A stretch of DNA of 64,000 bases from Rhexocercosporidium sp. MPI-PUGE-AT-0058 (Eukaryota; Ascomycota; Leotiomycetes; Helotiales): assembly GCA_020746875.1 (NCBI GenBank), contig JAGTJL010000006.1, positions 2,356,001 through 2,420,000 on the forward strand, in the 5' to 3' direction. The position numbers and the translations under genes are program-made. Below, one piece after another: positions 50,213-60,753 of this stretch. Position 1 is the first letter of the stretch, and every line of letters starts with the position of its first letter. The notes under the pieces were generated by a model. The model worked only from the letters and a program-made list of their open reading frames with translations, searched no databases and was not told the DNA's origin.

Positions 50213-51386
50213 TGGATAACTTTGGCAAGGTGAGGATGGTTTGCAGGGTGGTTCATTGCACAGTGTCTTCACTGTTTCATTACAGTTGTTTCAGTGTTTG
50301 GAGATGGTCTAGTCTCTGACCGGAGTTAGGGGCTGGTGGCTTAGGTCTCATGAATTATGATGATGGGGGATTGAGAATTGACAATGGGACTCGAGTCCGG
50401 CGTCCGGAGTCTGGCGCTGGTAAGGAACGGAGTTGGGTTGTTTAAAATGCATTTGCCATGTATTCACCTGCACAGTAGCAGTTTTGGGTACCTTTTTTTT
50501 CATTCGTACACATAGCCATGGTGGGTCGAGGGGTTCATGCACCGCACAGAGAGGGGTTGACGTCAGTCTGCACCAACAGACTTTCGGCATCGGTTGGCTG
50601 GCATGGCGAGTGTGTGTCACAAACGCCGGACAATGATTGAAAGATGCGGTTGGTGAAAGTATGAGGTACTTGTGTATATCTGGAAAGTTAGACACCGGTA
50701 TGACAGTTTGTTCAATTTCTTTTGCTGTGGTGCTCATTTGTACGTGGCCGATTGCAGGTGGTGATGGCTTCAAGAAATCTGCCAAGCCGTTGTCATCTTT
50801 GATATTGTGAGCCATTGTGTGTCACCTGGAGAAATAGCTGTGAAGCTAGAACGCAAAAGCATACCACCAGGCCAATGGGGTCGGGTTCCAACTCTCTTAA
50901 TTTGATACATACACACAATACCTCTTTAGGCATACCTACTCACACCTGGGGAATTATGCTTGTTGTGAGACTGCTGGGACTGTTTTGAGATAGAGATATG
51001 AAAGTTGTCAATGCTGATGCACTCTTATGAGATTGAAGATCTCCCTTTTTGTTATTTCAACCCTTGTTGCAAACGTACCCATTCCCTAGAATCAGACTTC
51101 CAAATATCTTCTTCATCTCGACGGACTTCTACTGCATATTTCGAACTTTTGTTAATAGTCTTACTTTCACCTGGATGATAGGAGCATTTGTTAAGATTTT
51201 GAGCAAAAGCCTGCAGGACTCAGACAGACGGTACAATCGAAAGTACGAAACTCACTGGTCCAGACCTAGAATTTCGAAGCGCTCAAACACCCCTGAAAGT
51301 ACTCGAGGAGACAGTCCCCGATACTGTACTAAAAAGCTCTTGTGCTGTGAAAGCCAGCATAATTTTGATATTGGGGTAGGGTAGGC
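50213..51386. other. Intergenic stretch left of the transposon
   Basis: No gene is visible. Antisense and sense frames up to 155 codons exist (50,348-50,815 minus) but have no family resemblance. The DNA runs directly into the left inverted repeat of the transposon at 51,387. Confidence 0.45.
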
Positions 51387-51413
51387 TACCGTATTAATTG
51401 GAATACAGCGCCA
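51387..51413 (+). repeat. Left terminal inverted repeat of the transposon
   Basis: This pairs with the complement of 53,812-53,838 at 25 of 27 positions. The first two bases are the TA target duplication. Confidence 0.92.
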
Positions 51414-51590
51414 TGGCGCGATATCTTTTTGGTAGTAAATCGATAGGTTTGGACCTGGCGCTATGGTCAAGGATGGCGTTGTAGATCATAATTTCCCCTT
51501 AAATCTCTACCAAAACACCACCTTTTATAATGACTTCTTTGCCAACTCTAACCACACTTTTGATCCCTCTTTTTATATGGTATCGTGAAT

Positions 51591-53645
51591 ATGCCTCCAA
51601 TTCCGCGTATTCCTGCAGGTCCTTTGCCAGTCGGTCAAGCTACCTTAAATCTATAAGGCTTATTACAACCTCCGAAGCCTCGCTCTCGACCTGGAGCTGT
51701 TGCGAAGGCAACAACGACTCGCTCTCAGCGTGTTCTAGGACGCAAGTATATTAAGGGAATCGGCGAACAAGAGACGATTAAACAATTGGCTCAATAGCGG
51801 ATTCAGAACGATGCTCAAGGTGTCGGGGAGCCTAGGGATCAAGAGCGTGCCTCTCGACTTCTAATTAAGGAAGGAATCGACGACGACGATATCGACGATC
51901 TCGACGATCTCGCAGATTCGGAATTCGACGACTACGTTACTCGGAAACGATACTCCTATTCTCGAGAATACAAATTAGCAGCGATCACGTATTAGGAGTC
52001 TACTTATCGTCAACTTAAGGACGGCACCGACGAGCGTATTACTATTCGATACGCAGCACGCAAACTTTATATCCCGAGGTCAACATTCCGAGGTTAGATT
52101 AAGAAAAAGAAAGATATTTTGCAGCAAAAGAAGGGCATATACCGTATCCGAAAGCCGTAGGGTAAAGTCAAGGAGCTAGAGATGGAAACAAGGCTGAAAG
52201 TGAGGTTCGACGAGGCTAGGCTTAAGGGACGTGCTATTTCTGCCAAATAGTTGATTCGGAATGCTAGGCAAATATATAATAAGCTTCATCCTAAGCGTGT
52301 TATTCGAAGGGAAGGAGGTTTGAACCTATACCTTGGCTTTCGATAGTCCCCTGGCTAGCTAAACGGCTTTAAACACCGCCATGGAATCTCCTTTAGAGCA
52401 AGCACTAAACGAGCTCAAAAGGCACCTGAAGAGCTTCGGAATATGATCGTCAACTGGCTCTAATTCAACCGTCGAAACACTATCGTCACCTCCGGATCTG
52501 ACTGTGGGAAGCCTCGCCCTGTATCTATACCTGTTATGAGAAGATATAAGCTCTCAGAAATCGCGAATATAGACCAAACACCTCTCGCTTTTGAGTTTCA
52601 GAAAAGCAGGACTTACGCTGACAAAGGCTCTCGTACTGTCACCTTAAGGACAGCAAGAAGTGGATGAGACAAACGGCAAGCTACTCTCCAAGTTATCGTC
52701 TTCGCAGATAATATTAATCGTTATAAGCCTCTCCTTATATTCAAAGGTAAACCAGGCAAAGAGAACAAGAATCGACGCCTTAAGATAGCCAAATATCATC
52801 CTACTGTGAAGGTAATCTAAAACAATAAAGCATACGCCAACTCCGAGAGCTTCATTAATTAAATCAAACACGACTACTCATATGCTTCAGAATACTCTCT
52901 CGCAGATCAAGAGCCTCGTCTTCTCGTCCTCGATGCTTTTGCCCCTCATAAACACACCGGAAAAAAGGTCCCTGCGAACGAATCTGCGAAGGCGAAGGCA
53001 AGAAGGTTAGAAGCAGAGAATCTAAATCAGCAGATTCGAGCTGAGTTTAAGAAGCTCAACGTCACCTTATCTCTTATCCCCGGAGGTTGTACAGGCTACG
53101 TCCAAGTGCTCGATATTGCAATTAACTCACTTTTGAAGGCGATAATTAAAGAGCTAGAGGAGATTTATATCGATCAGAACCTGGAGAAATAGAATAACAA
53201 TGAGTATTCTATTGAAGATCGCAGAATCTTACTCACACAATAAGTAAAAGAAGCCTGGTTACGTATTCACGCTAAGCACAAGCAAACCATTATCAAAACC
53301 TTTAAAAACCTTAGTTTATCGTTAAACCCTGACGGCTCTAAAGACAGCGAGCTAAAGATTAAAGACCTCCCAAATATCGCTATCGGCGACTATACTTCTT
53401 CTCTTACAAACCTCATACTTATTCTTAACGACGACGACGAGCTTAAAAGAGATACAATTGTAGTTAAAAGGACGTATATATCGGTAGAAGAGAAAGAGGC
53501 TCTGTAGTAAGAAAGAGAGGACGATATTATAATAAATACAAGCAACGATATAAAGGACGCTTTTGACTCCGATTCAGAGCTTGATTCGTCAGAAGAGGAG
53601 TCGGGAGACGAAAACCAAGATATAGTAGATATTATAAAGAAATAA
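51591..53645 (+). pseudogene. Transposase (DDE_1, pogo/Fot1-like) with many in-frame stops
   Basis: One reading frame of 685 codons from ATG 51,591 to TAA 53,643 with no shift in frame but 16 internal stops: TAA 51654, TAG 51795, 51993, 52095, 52158, 52248, 52344 and 52356, TAA 52461, TGA 52665, TAA 52818 and 52860, TAG 53190, TAA 53241, TAG 53505 and TAA 53508. The N-terminal part is the helix-turn-helix DNA-binding region. The catalytic DDE region shows IANIDQTPLAFEF (first Asp), LLVLDAFAPHKH (second Asp), then SLIPGGCTGYVQVLD (third Asp), in the order expected for DDE_1 transposases. The tail is acidic (DSDSELDSSEEESGDE). Apart from the stops the protein looks intact. Most stops stand where the family has Trp, as I remember it. 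The copy cannot make full-length enzyme. Confidence 0.9.
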
Positions 53646-53811
53646 TAAATGATTAGTTACACAAATAGTACCTTTGTTTACACTTAAATTACGCGAGATC
53701 TCATATACCGGACCTAGGATTTTTAATCCGCCATAGCGATATAACATAACCCGTATCAAGGTGATAGTTTTGGACCTGGCGCTGTATCAAGGGTGGCGAG
53801 TTCAGCGAGAG

Positions 53812-53838
53812 TGGCGCTATATGCCAATTAATACGGTA
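53812..53838 (-). repeat. Right terminal inverted repeat of the transposon
   Basis: Read on the minus strand it begins TACCGTATTAATTGG like the left repeat. The last TA on the plus strand is the target duplication. Confidence 0.92.
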
Positions 53839-54820
53839 TTTAGAACTTGCCTTTCCATAGGGAGCAAAGGGTTGAGCAGTGAAGAAAGGTTTTGTTGTTT
53901 TGTGATGTTACTTGGAACTCGGTAACGTGGGGGCGCGCGACCTGCACACCGCCTTGTTTCTGCCACCTGTGAAATCGTTCTGGGGCGCAACGAAGAGACC
54001 ACGACCACGATCCACGTTGTCAAGGTTGTGTACCATTCCCTGCAGCAGCATGATGGGATGGCAGGGGGGTCTTTGTGTTAACAGGCTGACTGCAAGGTAG
54101 ATCGCGCCCAGAAACGACGTCTCAGATTGCATTCGGAAAGGCATGAAGCAGGTAGGTATTGTTATAGAAGATTTGCAGTAAAGAGAATGCTGACTGACGT
54201 GCAGGGTACAGCAATTAAGCACTCCTGGATCTAGAGCCGTAACCTGGTGTCACTTTAGTTCTGAGATCCATTGATTATTCTATCCCCGGATTTCGCATTG
54301 CAGTCAGCCTTGTGGGAAGACTCGGCCTGTCTGAAAGTCTGCCGATGCGTGCGCACTTTCCCACTGGACCAGTCACAGCTGGTACAGGACGTCTCCCCGC
54401 AGTATCGGATTAACTGCCGCCACGGTTTGACCAATGGTGCTCTGCATCTGCTTGTCCGGAGGAGGGAAGAGGGCTTTCTTGGTTGTGAACTATGGCTCCA
54501 CCCAAAGTACGAATGCTGATATCAGCGAGGCTAGTAATGCCGATAATAAAATCGAACTTTCGATCGTGTGCATGATGCACCCTTTCAGCACACTGCATCT
54601 AATGCTCTGGCCACTGTGCTTGAAGATGAACTATCCAACCCTTAGAGGTCTTCTTTATAAATATGAGGTATGCCTCCTGTATAGTACTTGAAGACACATC
54701 TGCGCAGTATCACTACTCCATAATGTGATTACGGCTGCGCTTGTACGCAACAGTCACTTCGGCCCATCAACTCTTTTTCTTTCTGGCGCCTTGGCTCTTG
54801 CCATATTCCTCGCGTTCAAT
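53839..54820. other. Intergenic stretch right of the transposon
   Basis: Short open frames on both strands, none convincing. The frame of the next gene is open to about 54,725 upstream of its first ATG and codes a hydrophobic stretch there. This could mean an upstream exon or a signal-anchor if the true start is further 5'. Confidence 0.4.
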
Positions 54821-56507
54821 ATGGCTCCGTCTAACTCTGGAGACGGTGGAGACGAGGGGCGTGTGTCGTGGTATGAGCCAGCACAAGGCTATCAAGACCC
54901 CGATGTATTTTCCACAGAGGAGTACACCACGAGGCCGCCATCAGAACTGCATGAAAATCCACCAACATGGTCCGCTGGTGAACTCGATATTCACAATCAC
55001 GAGTATACTACGAGGCCGCCATCAGAACTGCATGAAAATCCAACATGGTCTGCCGGTGAACTTGATATTCATAATCACGAGTATACTACGAGGCCGCTAT
55101 TGGAACTGCATGAAAATCCACTAACATGGTCCGCCGGTGAACTCAATATTTACAATCACGAGCACACCACGAGGCCGCTATCAGAAATGCATGCAAATCC
55201 AACATGGTCTGCCGGTGAACTTGATATTCATAATCACGAGTATACTACGAGGCCGCTATTGGAACTGCATGAAAATCCACTAACATGGTCCGCCGGTGAA
55301 CTCAATATTTACAATCACGAGCACACCACGAGGCCGCTATCAGAAATGCATGCAAATCCACCAACATGGTCAGCCGGTGAATTCGATATTCACAATCATG
55401 AGTACACTAATTTCCCACTCTACGATTTTGCACCCAGAAGCACTTTTGCAGAGGATGAGATATTTGCATTGTTTGGCCTTCAACCTGCAGGCAACATTCT
55501 CCAAATGCGAGACGCTTCTGCAGCCAGCATGGGTCCTTTTGGCGTATGGCCGCCTCTCATACCAAACAACGACTCTTACTACGACCCAGATTCACTTGCG
55601 GATGATTTGAATTTCAACATCCCATCGTCTGATGTTGCAGACCCCATTCTTCAGACCCAAGACGCCTGGTCCAATCCAAACGAACATGTTCCAGATTATG
55701 CTGAGGACGCCACAAATGTGAAGCAAAGCCCAGCATCAACAACACCAAACACCGCTAGCAAGAAGAAAACTCCACGACACAGCTTCATCGAGTGGGAGGA
55801 GCGGGAATTGGATATCTGGTACTATTACGTGGAGATGGGCTATCCGCTTCCTAAGGTAGTCGAGGAAATGCAAGCCAATGGGTTCGACGCAACGTTAGTA
55901 ACCACTTTCCATTCAGATTTACCTTACGGTACTGACAATGGCAATCTTTAGCCAGCCGATGTATAAGCGAATGTTCAAGAAATTGGGCTGGATTACATAC
56001 GTGCGCGGACTTGGTGTTGTACAAAACATTCGAAATCGGCCTCTCCAGCAAACGGCCGACCCACAATTCGAATCGCAAACGCCTTCTCTCTCTCCAAGCA
56101 CAATCCAATCCAGTAGTTCTAATTCTGGCGGATTCAGTCCAGGCACTGTTACAGCCCACAGTCCGATGATACACCACATTGCTAGCATGGGCATAGGTGC
56201 ATCTGAGCGGCTGTTCACCGTGATGCTCTTCGACGTGCAAAGCCTATATGGCAGCCACATCCGGGCCGACAAATTCAAAGTCAAAGATGAACTGAAAGTC
56301 CAAGAAGACGATCATGACGATCTCTTCGTTATTGTTGGGGTGAGCTTGCGCAACGTTGGATCAGACAACGCCTCCGCCCACAAGATGATCCGCAAGGCTT
56401 TCCAGGTCTTGAAAAAGGTAGTCGGAGCCAAGGAAGGCTATGACTGCGGGTTCTTTTCTTTGCCAGCTATTTGGACATCATATCTACGCTTCATCCGAGA
56501 AGGTTAA
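54821..56507 (+). CDS. Clr5-domain protein with six N-terminal tandem repeats
   Basis: Predicted fungal regulator with a Clr5 domain, a DNA-binding-like module first described in the fission yeast silencing factor Clr5 and greatly expanded in filamentous fungi. Exons 54821-55893 and 55952-56507 give 542 residues. Residues about 34-193 are six tandem repeats of 26-27 residues (see separate entry). An acidic, Asn/Pro/Ser-rich linker follows. The Clr5 domain lies at about 318-372: FIEWEERELDIWYYYVEMGY, KVVEEMQANGFDAT, then MYKRMFKKLGW, with the intron splitting it exactly after FDA. The conserved motif continues in frame across the splice, which supports the intron. Residues about 372-542 are mixed, ending at TAA 56,505. 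The same frame stays open beyond that stop for 260 codons, so this is probably the front part of a longer gene. Confidence 0.82.
54920..55399 (+). repeat. Six coding tandem repeats of 78/81 bp in the Clr5-domain gene
   Basis: Units: 54920-55000, 55001-55078, 55079-55159, 55160-55237, 55238-55318 and 55319-55399. Each codes E(Y/H)TTRP..E.H.NP.TWSAGE.(D/N)I.NH. Units two and four are one codon shorter, lacking one Pro/Leu before TW. Units 3-4 and 5-6 form a duplicated pair with almost the same bases, so a 159-162 bp dimer was copied last. Unit number is likely to vary between strains. Confidence 0.95.
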
Positions 56508-56513
56508 TTTCGA

Positions 56514-57296
56514 ATGGCTAAGGCTTTCCTGTCGCATGCCATCGACCATGCAAAACGCAGGTTCGACAAATTTCATTTTTTCGTACGGTCGCTTGCTCTG
56601 CTTCAAAGAGCACAAAATACCGAGCCCCAGAATCTGGAAGAGATCATCTTCAGAGTGTATCGAAGTTGCATCGATTATGTGGGAAAGCTCCTTGGCAACT
56701 ACAACATTACGTTTCTATCACTTTGGGCTGACTTTGTCGTGTATCTCGAAAAGAGCTTGACAAATGACACCGAAGTGGCAGTTAGATATTTCCTTAAGGA
56801 ATTTGACAAAGCCGTGCAGAGATCCGGCAAGGAAAACGGAGAGTACGATGATTACACGCTCAAGCTTCTTGGCATGATCCTGTACGTACAACAGTCAACA
56901 CCGACCATGGCAAAGGAGGCCGAAAATACGGCGAAAGATATGGTCCGAAGGATCCAGAAGAGAGTCGCAGAAACTGGAGAAAGGTTACAGGGCGAGCTGC
57001 TCACCATCTGGAAAGACTTGTGGCAGGCCCTCGGCACCATTTGCCATGATCGAGGTGATGACGAGACAGCTGTTGTCTACTTGGACAAATATCTCGCTTA
57101 TGGTGTCACGGAAGAGAGAGACCTATTTGCTCTTCAACAACAAGAACAATGGTATGAGCTTCTGGGTGCCTTCGATGACGCTTTAAAAGTTCGTCAATGG
57201 TGGCTTCGCGAGTTGGAAATTTTATCGAAGGGCGTTGTGGTCGAGTCATTACCTATCGAAGACTTCGAGAACGCAGATCAACGAGGAGGTGCTTAA
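56514..57296 (+). pseudogene. 3' part of the Clr5-domain gene, cut off by an in-frame TAA
   Basis: This 260-codon frame begins two codons after TAA 56,505 and is in the same frame as the Clr5-domain exon, with no splice sites that would skip the stop. It codes a helical, mostly charged protein (for example ITFLSLWADFVVYLEKSL and TICHDRGDDETAVVYLDKYL) resembling the TPR-like helical tails that often follow Clr5 domains. Either it is a relic downstream of a nonsense mutation, or it is translated separately from its own ATG (MAKAFLSHAIDH). The length and lack of further damage suggest that the stop is recent, or that the stop is a strain polymorphism. Confidence 0.6.
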
Positions 57297-59317
57297 TTCA
57301 GCGCCAGGGTTGGAGGTTACAGCCTCGCTTTTTCTGAGAAGTGTATGAATGAGGAATCGGACTTGGACCCAGAATTAAGTTATTGATAGCTGGATTGCGC
57401 ACAGGACGGAAGCGGCGCACCTCCACAAGTCAGTAAGGGAGTCGATGGTTTGAGGAAACGTACGCGTTGAACAGCAGAGGGTGGAAACATATTGAAATTG
57501 CAAGAACGGGCGGAATGCTAGGTTTTGTTTTCCCTTTTAACGGCCGCAGAGCTCCTCCTATACTCACGATTATTTGGCTTTTTTTTTTTTTTTTTTTGGG
57601 CGAAGTACACAGGTCTCATCTGATCAAGGTTCATATACACTCTTTAACTTCTTTCCATTTTCAACGGTCGCAGAGATTCTTCTTTTTACCTACGTCTTTT
57701 TCATGACCTGAAAAGATCCTACATGATCAAGGTTTACCTACACTCTTTGATTTGCATTATTAACTTCTACTCCAATAAATTAACTGATTCTCATGATGTG
57801 AACTTTAAGTCTTGAAATAATGTGACATCCAATATATTGAGTCCATCGTTGACTTAAAACCCCTTAGCATTCCAGACAGAGATGTCCCTTAAAATCACCG
57901 ACCGTATGCTCAAAACAGCACTAAAGTTTGACTAGTTCGCAGGGCGCTAGTTAATAGTCTGCTAAGATACAGCTAAAACGGAACTTATATTTACAGTCAC
58001 AGGTAACTATAAGTATAATTCTATCGAGGTCCTACTTCTCGATTCCATACTCAATCGCATTTACGCAGTCTGAGGCGGGGCACCATTTCAAATGATCCTT
58101 GTCTTCTATTTATGTTCTCGTCAGAAGTTCGTGGTAACGGACTTGGAGATCTGCCGATACTAGGAGGTCTAATGATTTGGCGTCCATGATTCGCTTACAA
58201 TTATCGTAGTCGATAAATTTTAAAAACGAAGCAAGTCAAACTTGCTTTAAAAATATCTTGTTTCGTGAAGGGCTAGATGGATGTTCACTCGCTTATGCTG
58301 TAAATGATCAGGTGTGATAAGGTGTATTCTTTGCTGCGATTTGGATTGAAGCAAGCCAGATTGTGGACAAGAGGCCATTAGTACCACTGAAGTAACATTC
58401 TAAATAATGAACGAGGCTCTTCTGAATCAACGAGTCATCTGTTAATCAAAGTGAACAAATCCACGGCCCCTCTCCCCACGTTCAAACCCTTACCCTCTCC
58501 CGCCACCATTAACGCCACACCTGCCAAGCCGCACCCCCTTTACCAACAATCGCGAAGTCACCAATTCCATCTCCAACCAACCACAAACCTCGTCCGCCCG
58601 CCTTGATAAGAATATCGATAAGCGAAACTTGATATCTTTTTTTTGGCTTGCGAGTCGAGTGGAGCGGAACTTTCCTGTTTTGGGGAAGGCGAAGTGGAGA
58701 TCCAGTTCGGCTCTTGGAACTGGCGTTGGCGTTGGCTTCGGAAGGAGGAATGGAGGAAAGGAGGAAAGGGAAGTGGGAGGGAGAGGAGAGTAGTTGCTTT
58801 TGTTTGCACTGTTAGCTTCTCCGAGATGATCGATAGATCGCGACGATAAGAGGCGAGAGACTTGGAGTTTACGACTGGATGATACAATTGCGAAGGAGGA
58901 TAAGACACGATAGGGAAATAGAAGAGAGGGAGTGAGGAAAAGAGAGCGTCATACCTGAGGCATATCGAAAATCAAGTGGATCGCGAAACCCCCCTGGATC
59001 AGGATCTGGATCTGGATCAAACCCTTCCAACAGCCAACAAATAACGGCGAAATCCCATCCATCTGTTTACCATACCACGCCGCATACCTCGACCTTCGCA
59101 GATTGTCTAGAGCAGGAAGGAAGACCTCACAATTGATTGATTAGACTGCGATTGAGGGAAGAAGTGTCGAAGACGACCAACTGGAACACAAGCAACTAGA
59201 TTGAGGGAGGAACACGAAAACAATCCCTTCCACCTGCCATTCAATTCGCGATCTGGCACAGAGACACACGAATCAATCCAAATCCGAATCAAAGGAACAC
59301 CCGTTCAATCAACCAGA
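57297..59317. other. Intergenic stretch with a diverged local duplication
   Basis: No gene is visible. About 57,532-57,648 and 57,652-57,757 are diverged copies of one segment, sharing AACGGYCGCAGAG and TGATCAAGGTT...ACACTCTTT. The first copy contains a run of about 19 T (57,579-57,597). Positions 57,760-58,100 are AT rich and may be relic repeat. The part before 59,318 is the leader of the secreted-protein gene. Confidence 0.45.
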
Positions 59318-59788
59318 ATGCATCTCCTCCACCCCCAAACCGTCCTCCCCATCCTCCTGGCCCTCACACCCCTCACCACCGCCCTCTCCAACGCCTCCTC
59401 AGGCGACGCAGACTCAAACCTCAACAACCACCAAGACCTCCCCTCCAACCCCCTCTCCCTCTCAGAAGACGACATCCTCTCCCCCGACCCCGAACTCAAA
59501 AATCGGCAAGTTGCTGCGGGCGGTGGCATCGCCGCAACGACTCTCGCGCCATCGCAATATCCTATCTCGACCACAGCAGGCAGTCTCTTCACAGTCAACG
59601 GCGTAACGAGTGCGACATGGACGCTCTTCGTGCAGACCTTTGCGACGACGGCTCTCGGGACCTGGGAATTGGGCCCTACGCCAGGAGTGGGCAGTATTGG
59701 GTTGGGGGATATCCAAGGGACGGTTGGGGGCGTGAGGAAGGTTGAGGGGAGGGCTGTTGAGACGCCTGCGCCTGCGCCGGAGTCTTGA
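59318..59788 (+). CDS. Small secreted protein of unknown function
   Basis: A 156-residue protein opening with a clear signal peptide (MHLLHPQTVLPILLALTPLTTALS, residues 1-23 or so). An acidic, Asn-rich pro-like region follows to a basic ELKNRQ site at about 60-64. The mature part contains PISTTAGSLFTVNGVTSATW, then LFVQTFATTALGTW and GSIGLGDIQGTVG, and ends in a short Pro/Ala tail. There is no hydrophobic C-terminus, so a GPI anchor is not supported unless a further exon is missing. The Thr/Ser-rich segment before TW is reminiscent of cell-wall proteins of the Kre1 type, but I do not claim the family. The frame is open upstream to 59,201 but has no other ATG, and the signal peptide fixes this start. 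Few cysteines, so not a typical cysteine-rich effector. Confidence 0.78.
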   Translation: MHLLHPQTVLPILLALTPLTTALSNASSGDADSNLNNHQDLPSNPLSLSEDDILSPDPELKNRQVAAGGGIAATTLAPSQYPISTTAGSLFTVNGVTSATWTLFVQTFATTALGTWELGPTPGVGSIGLGDIQGTVGGVRKVEGRAVETPAPAPES

Positions 59789-60753
59789 GGTGGATGAAGT
59801 ATTGGAAGTTATTGGAGAGGAAGCAGGAAAATATGGAATGATGATGGATATTGGGGGATCCACAATTCTTGGGGGGTTGCACCATTGTGACGGCAATGGC
59901 ATGCTTGAGTCACTGCCAACAAGCATTTCGGTGGGCAGTGTGAATACCAAATCTTGAATACTGCCGAGGATTTTTACGAGCGAAAAGGACAGACGCATGG
60001 GACGAAGGGATGCGAGATGATGTATACCAAAAGACAGGGCCTCTGGACTACTCCTGCATACCTTTACATCGGCGTTTTGCATGCATTGTTGGCGTTAGAT
60101 GCACTTCTGCCTCGTTTTGGTTTTTGGGGCGTGTAGGAATACCGTACATAAATATAGAGAAGAATTGCCACATATTGGGATTGTAACGGTCTAATGATGG
60201 TCATTCTCTTGGGTTCTTTGAGTTTTTCGATTGAAGAGATGTTCTTTCGGAAAGAGAAAGTATGGGGATGCATGGCAAGTGCCAGATAGGTGTCTCCTAT
60301 TTTCTCATTGTACGCAAATCATTGATAACTTCCAAATTTTTGCATGATTGTAATCTTCATCCGAAAGCAGTCAGGAGGTTCGAGATGCTGACTACGGACA
60401 GCCTGCTTTGAACCCTGGTTTTTCTGGTTCGCCTGATATTGGCCTGCGGCCTGTTTTGTTATGTAAGAATACTTCAATGAAGAAAGCGAAGTATTAACCT
60501 CATTTTCTATGTCCTTGTATCATGCTTCAACGGTCGATAATTCCGATATTGGAATCACGATCTTCTACTCCAGCCTATTGGCTGGACTTGGACTCGGCTG
60601 AAAATGACGGGCGTTGAGTCAGGCAGACTCGGCAGGCGCCCTGCAGGATTGTACCCCGCCAGAGGGCTGAACATGTACTTCGATCTTCTCAAATCCCCCA
60701 ACCTCATCTTCAAATTCTCAAAATGATCCGGTGATAAATTCCGTGATAGCATC
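59789..60753. other. Intergenic stretch
   Basis: 3' UTR of the secreted-protein gene and promoter of the next gene. No coding region is visible. Confidence 0.5.

Larger units (their letters stand above)
51387..53838 (+). mobile_element. Pogo/Tc1-mariner-type DNA transposon, inactive, with TIRs and TA duplications
   Basis: A complete element of about 2.45 kb. The terminal inverted repeats are 27 bases including the TA (51,387-51,413 and 53,812-53,838) and match at 25 of 27 positions, beginning TACCGTATTAATTGG. The outermost TA on each side is the expected target duplication of this superfamily. A subterminal segment starting TTTGGACCTGGCGCT occurs near both ends in the same orientation (51,448-51,477 and 53,769-53,798). 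The single gene inside is a transposase broken by stop codons. No second gene or cargo is seen. The ends are crisp, so the insertion is not very old, or the ends have been spared. Confidence 0.9.

Noticed and set aside
49483..50256. 257-codon antisense frame
   Set aside because: Shadow of the 461-residue plus-strand gene; Pro/Ser-rich product typical of antisense reading.
52665..53241. Possible alternative genetic code in which stops mean Trp
   Set aside because: Nuclear genes in the same window use TAG, TAA and TGA as normal stops and TGG for Trp, so mutation of the element is the simple explanation.
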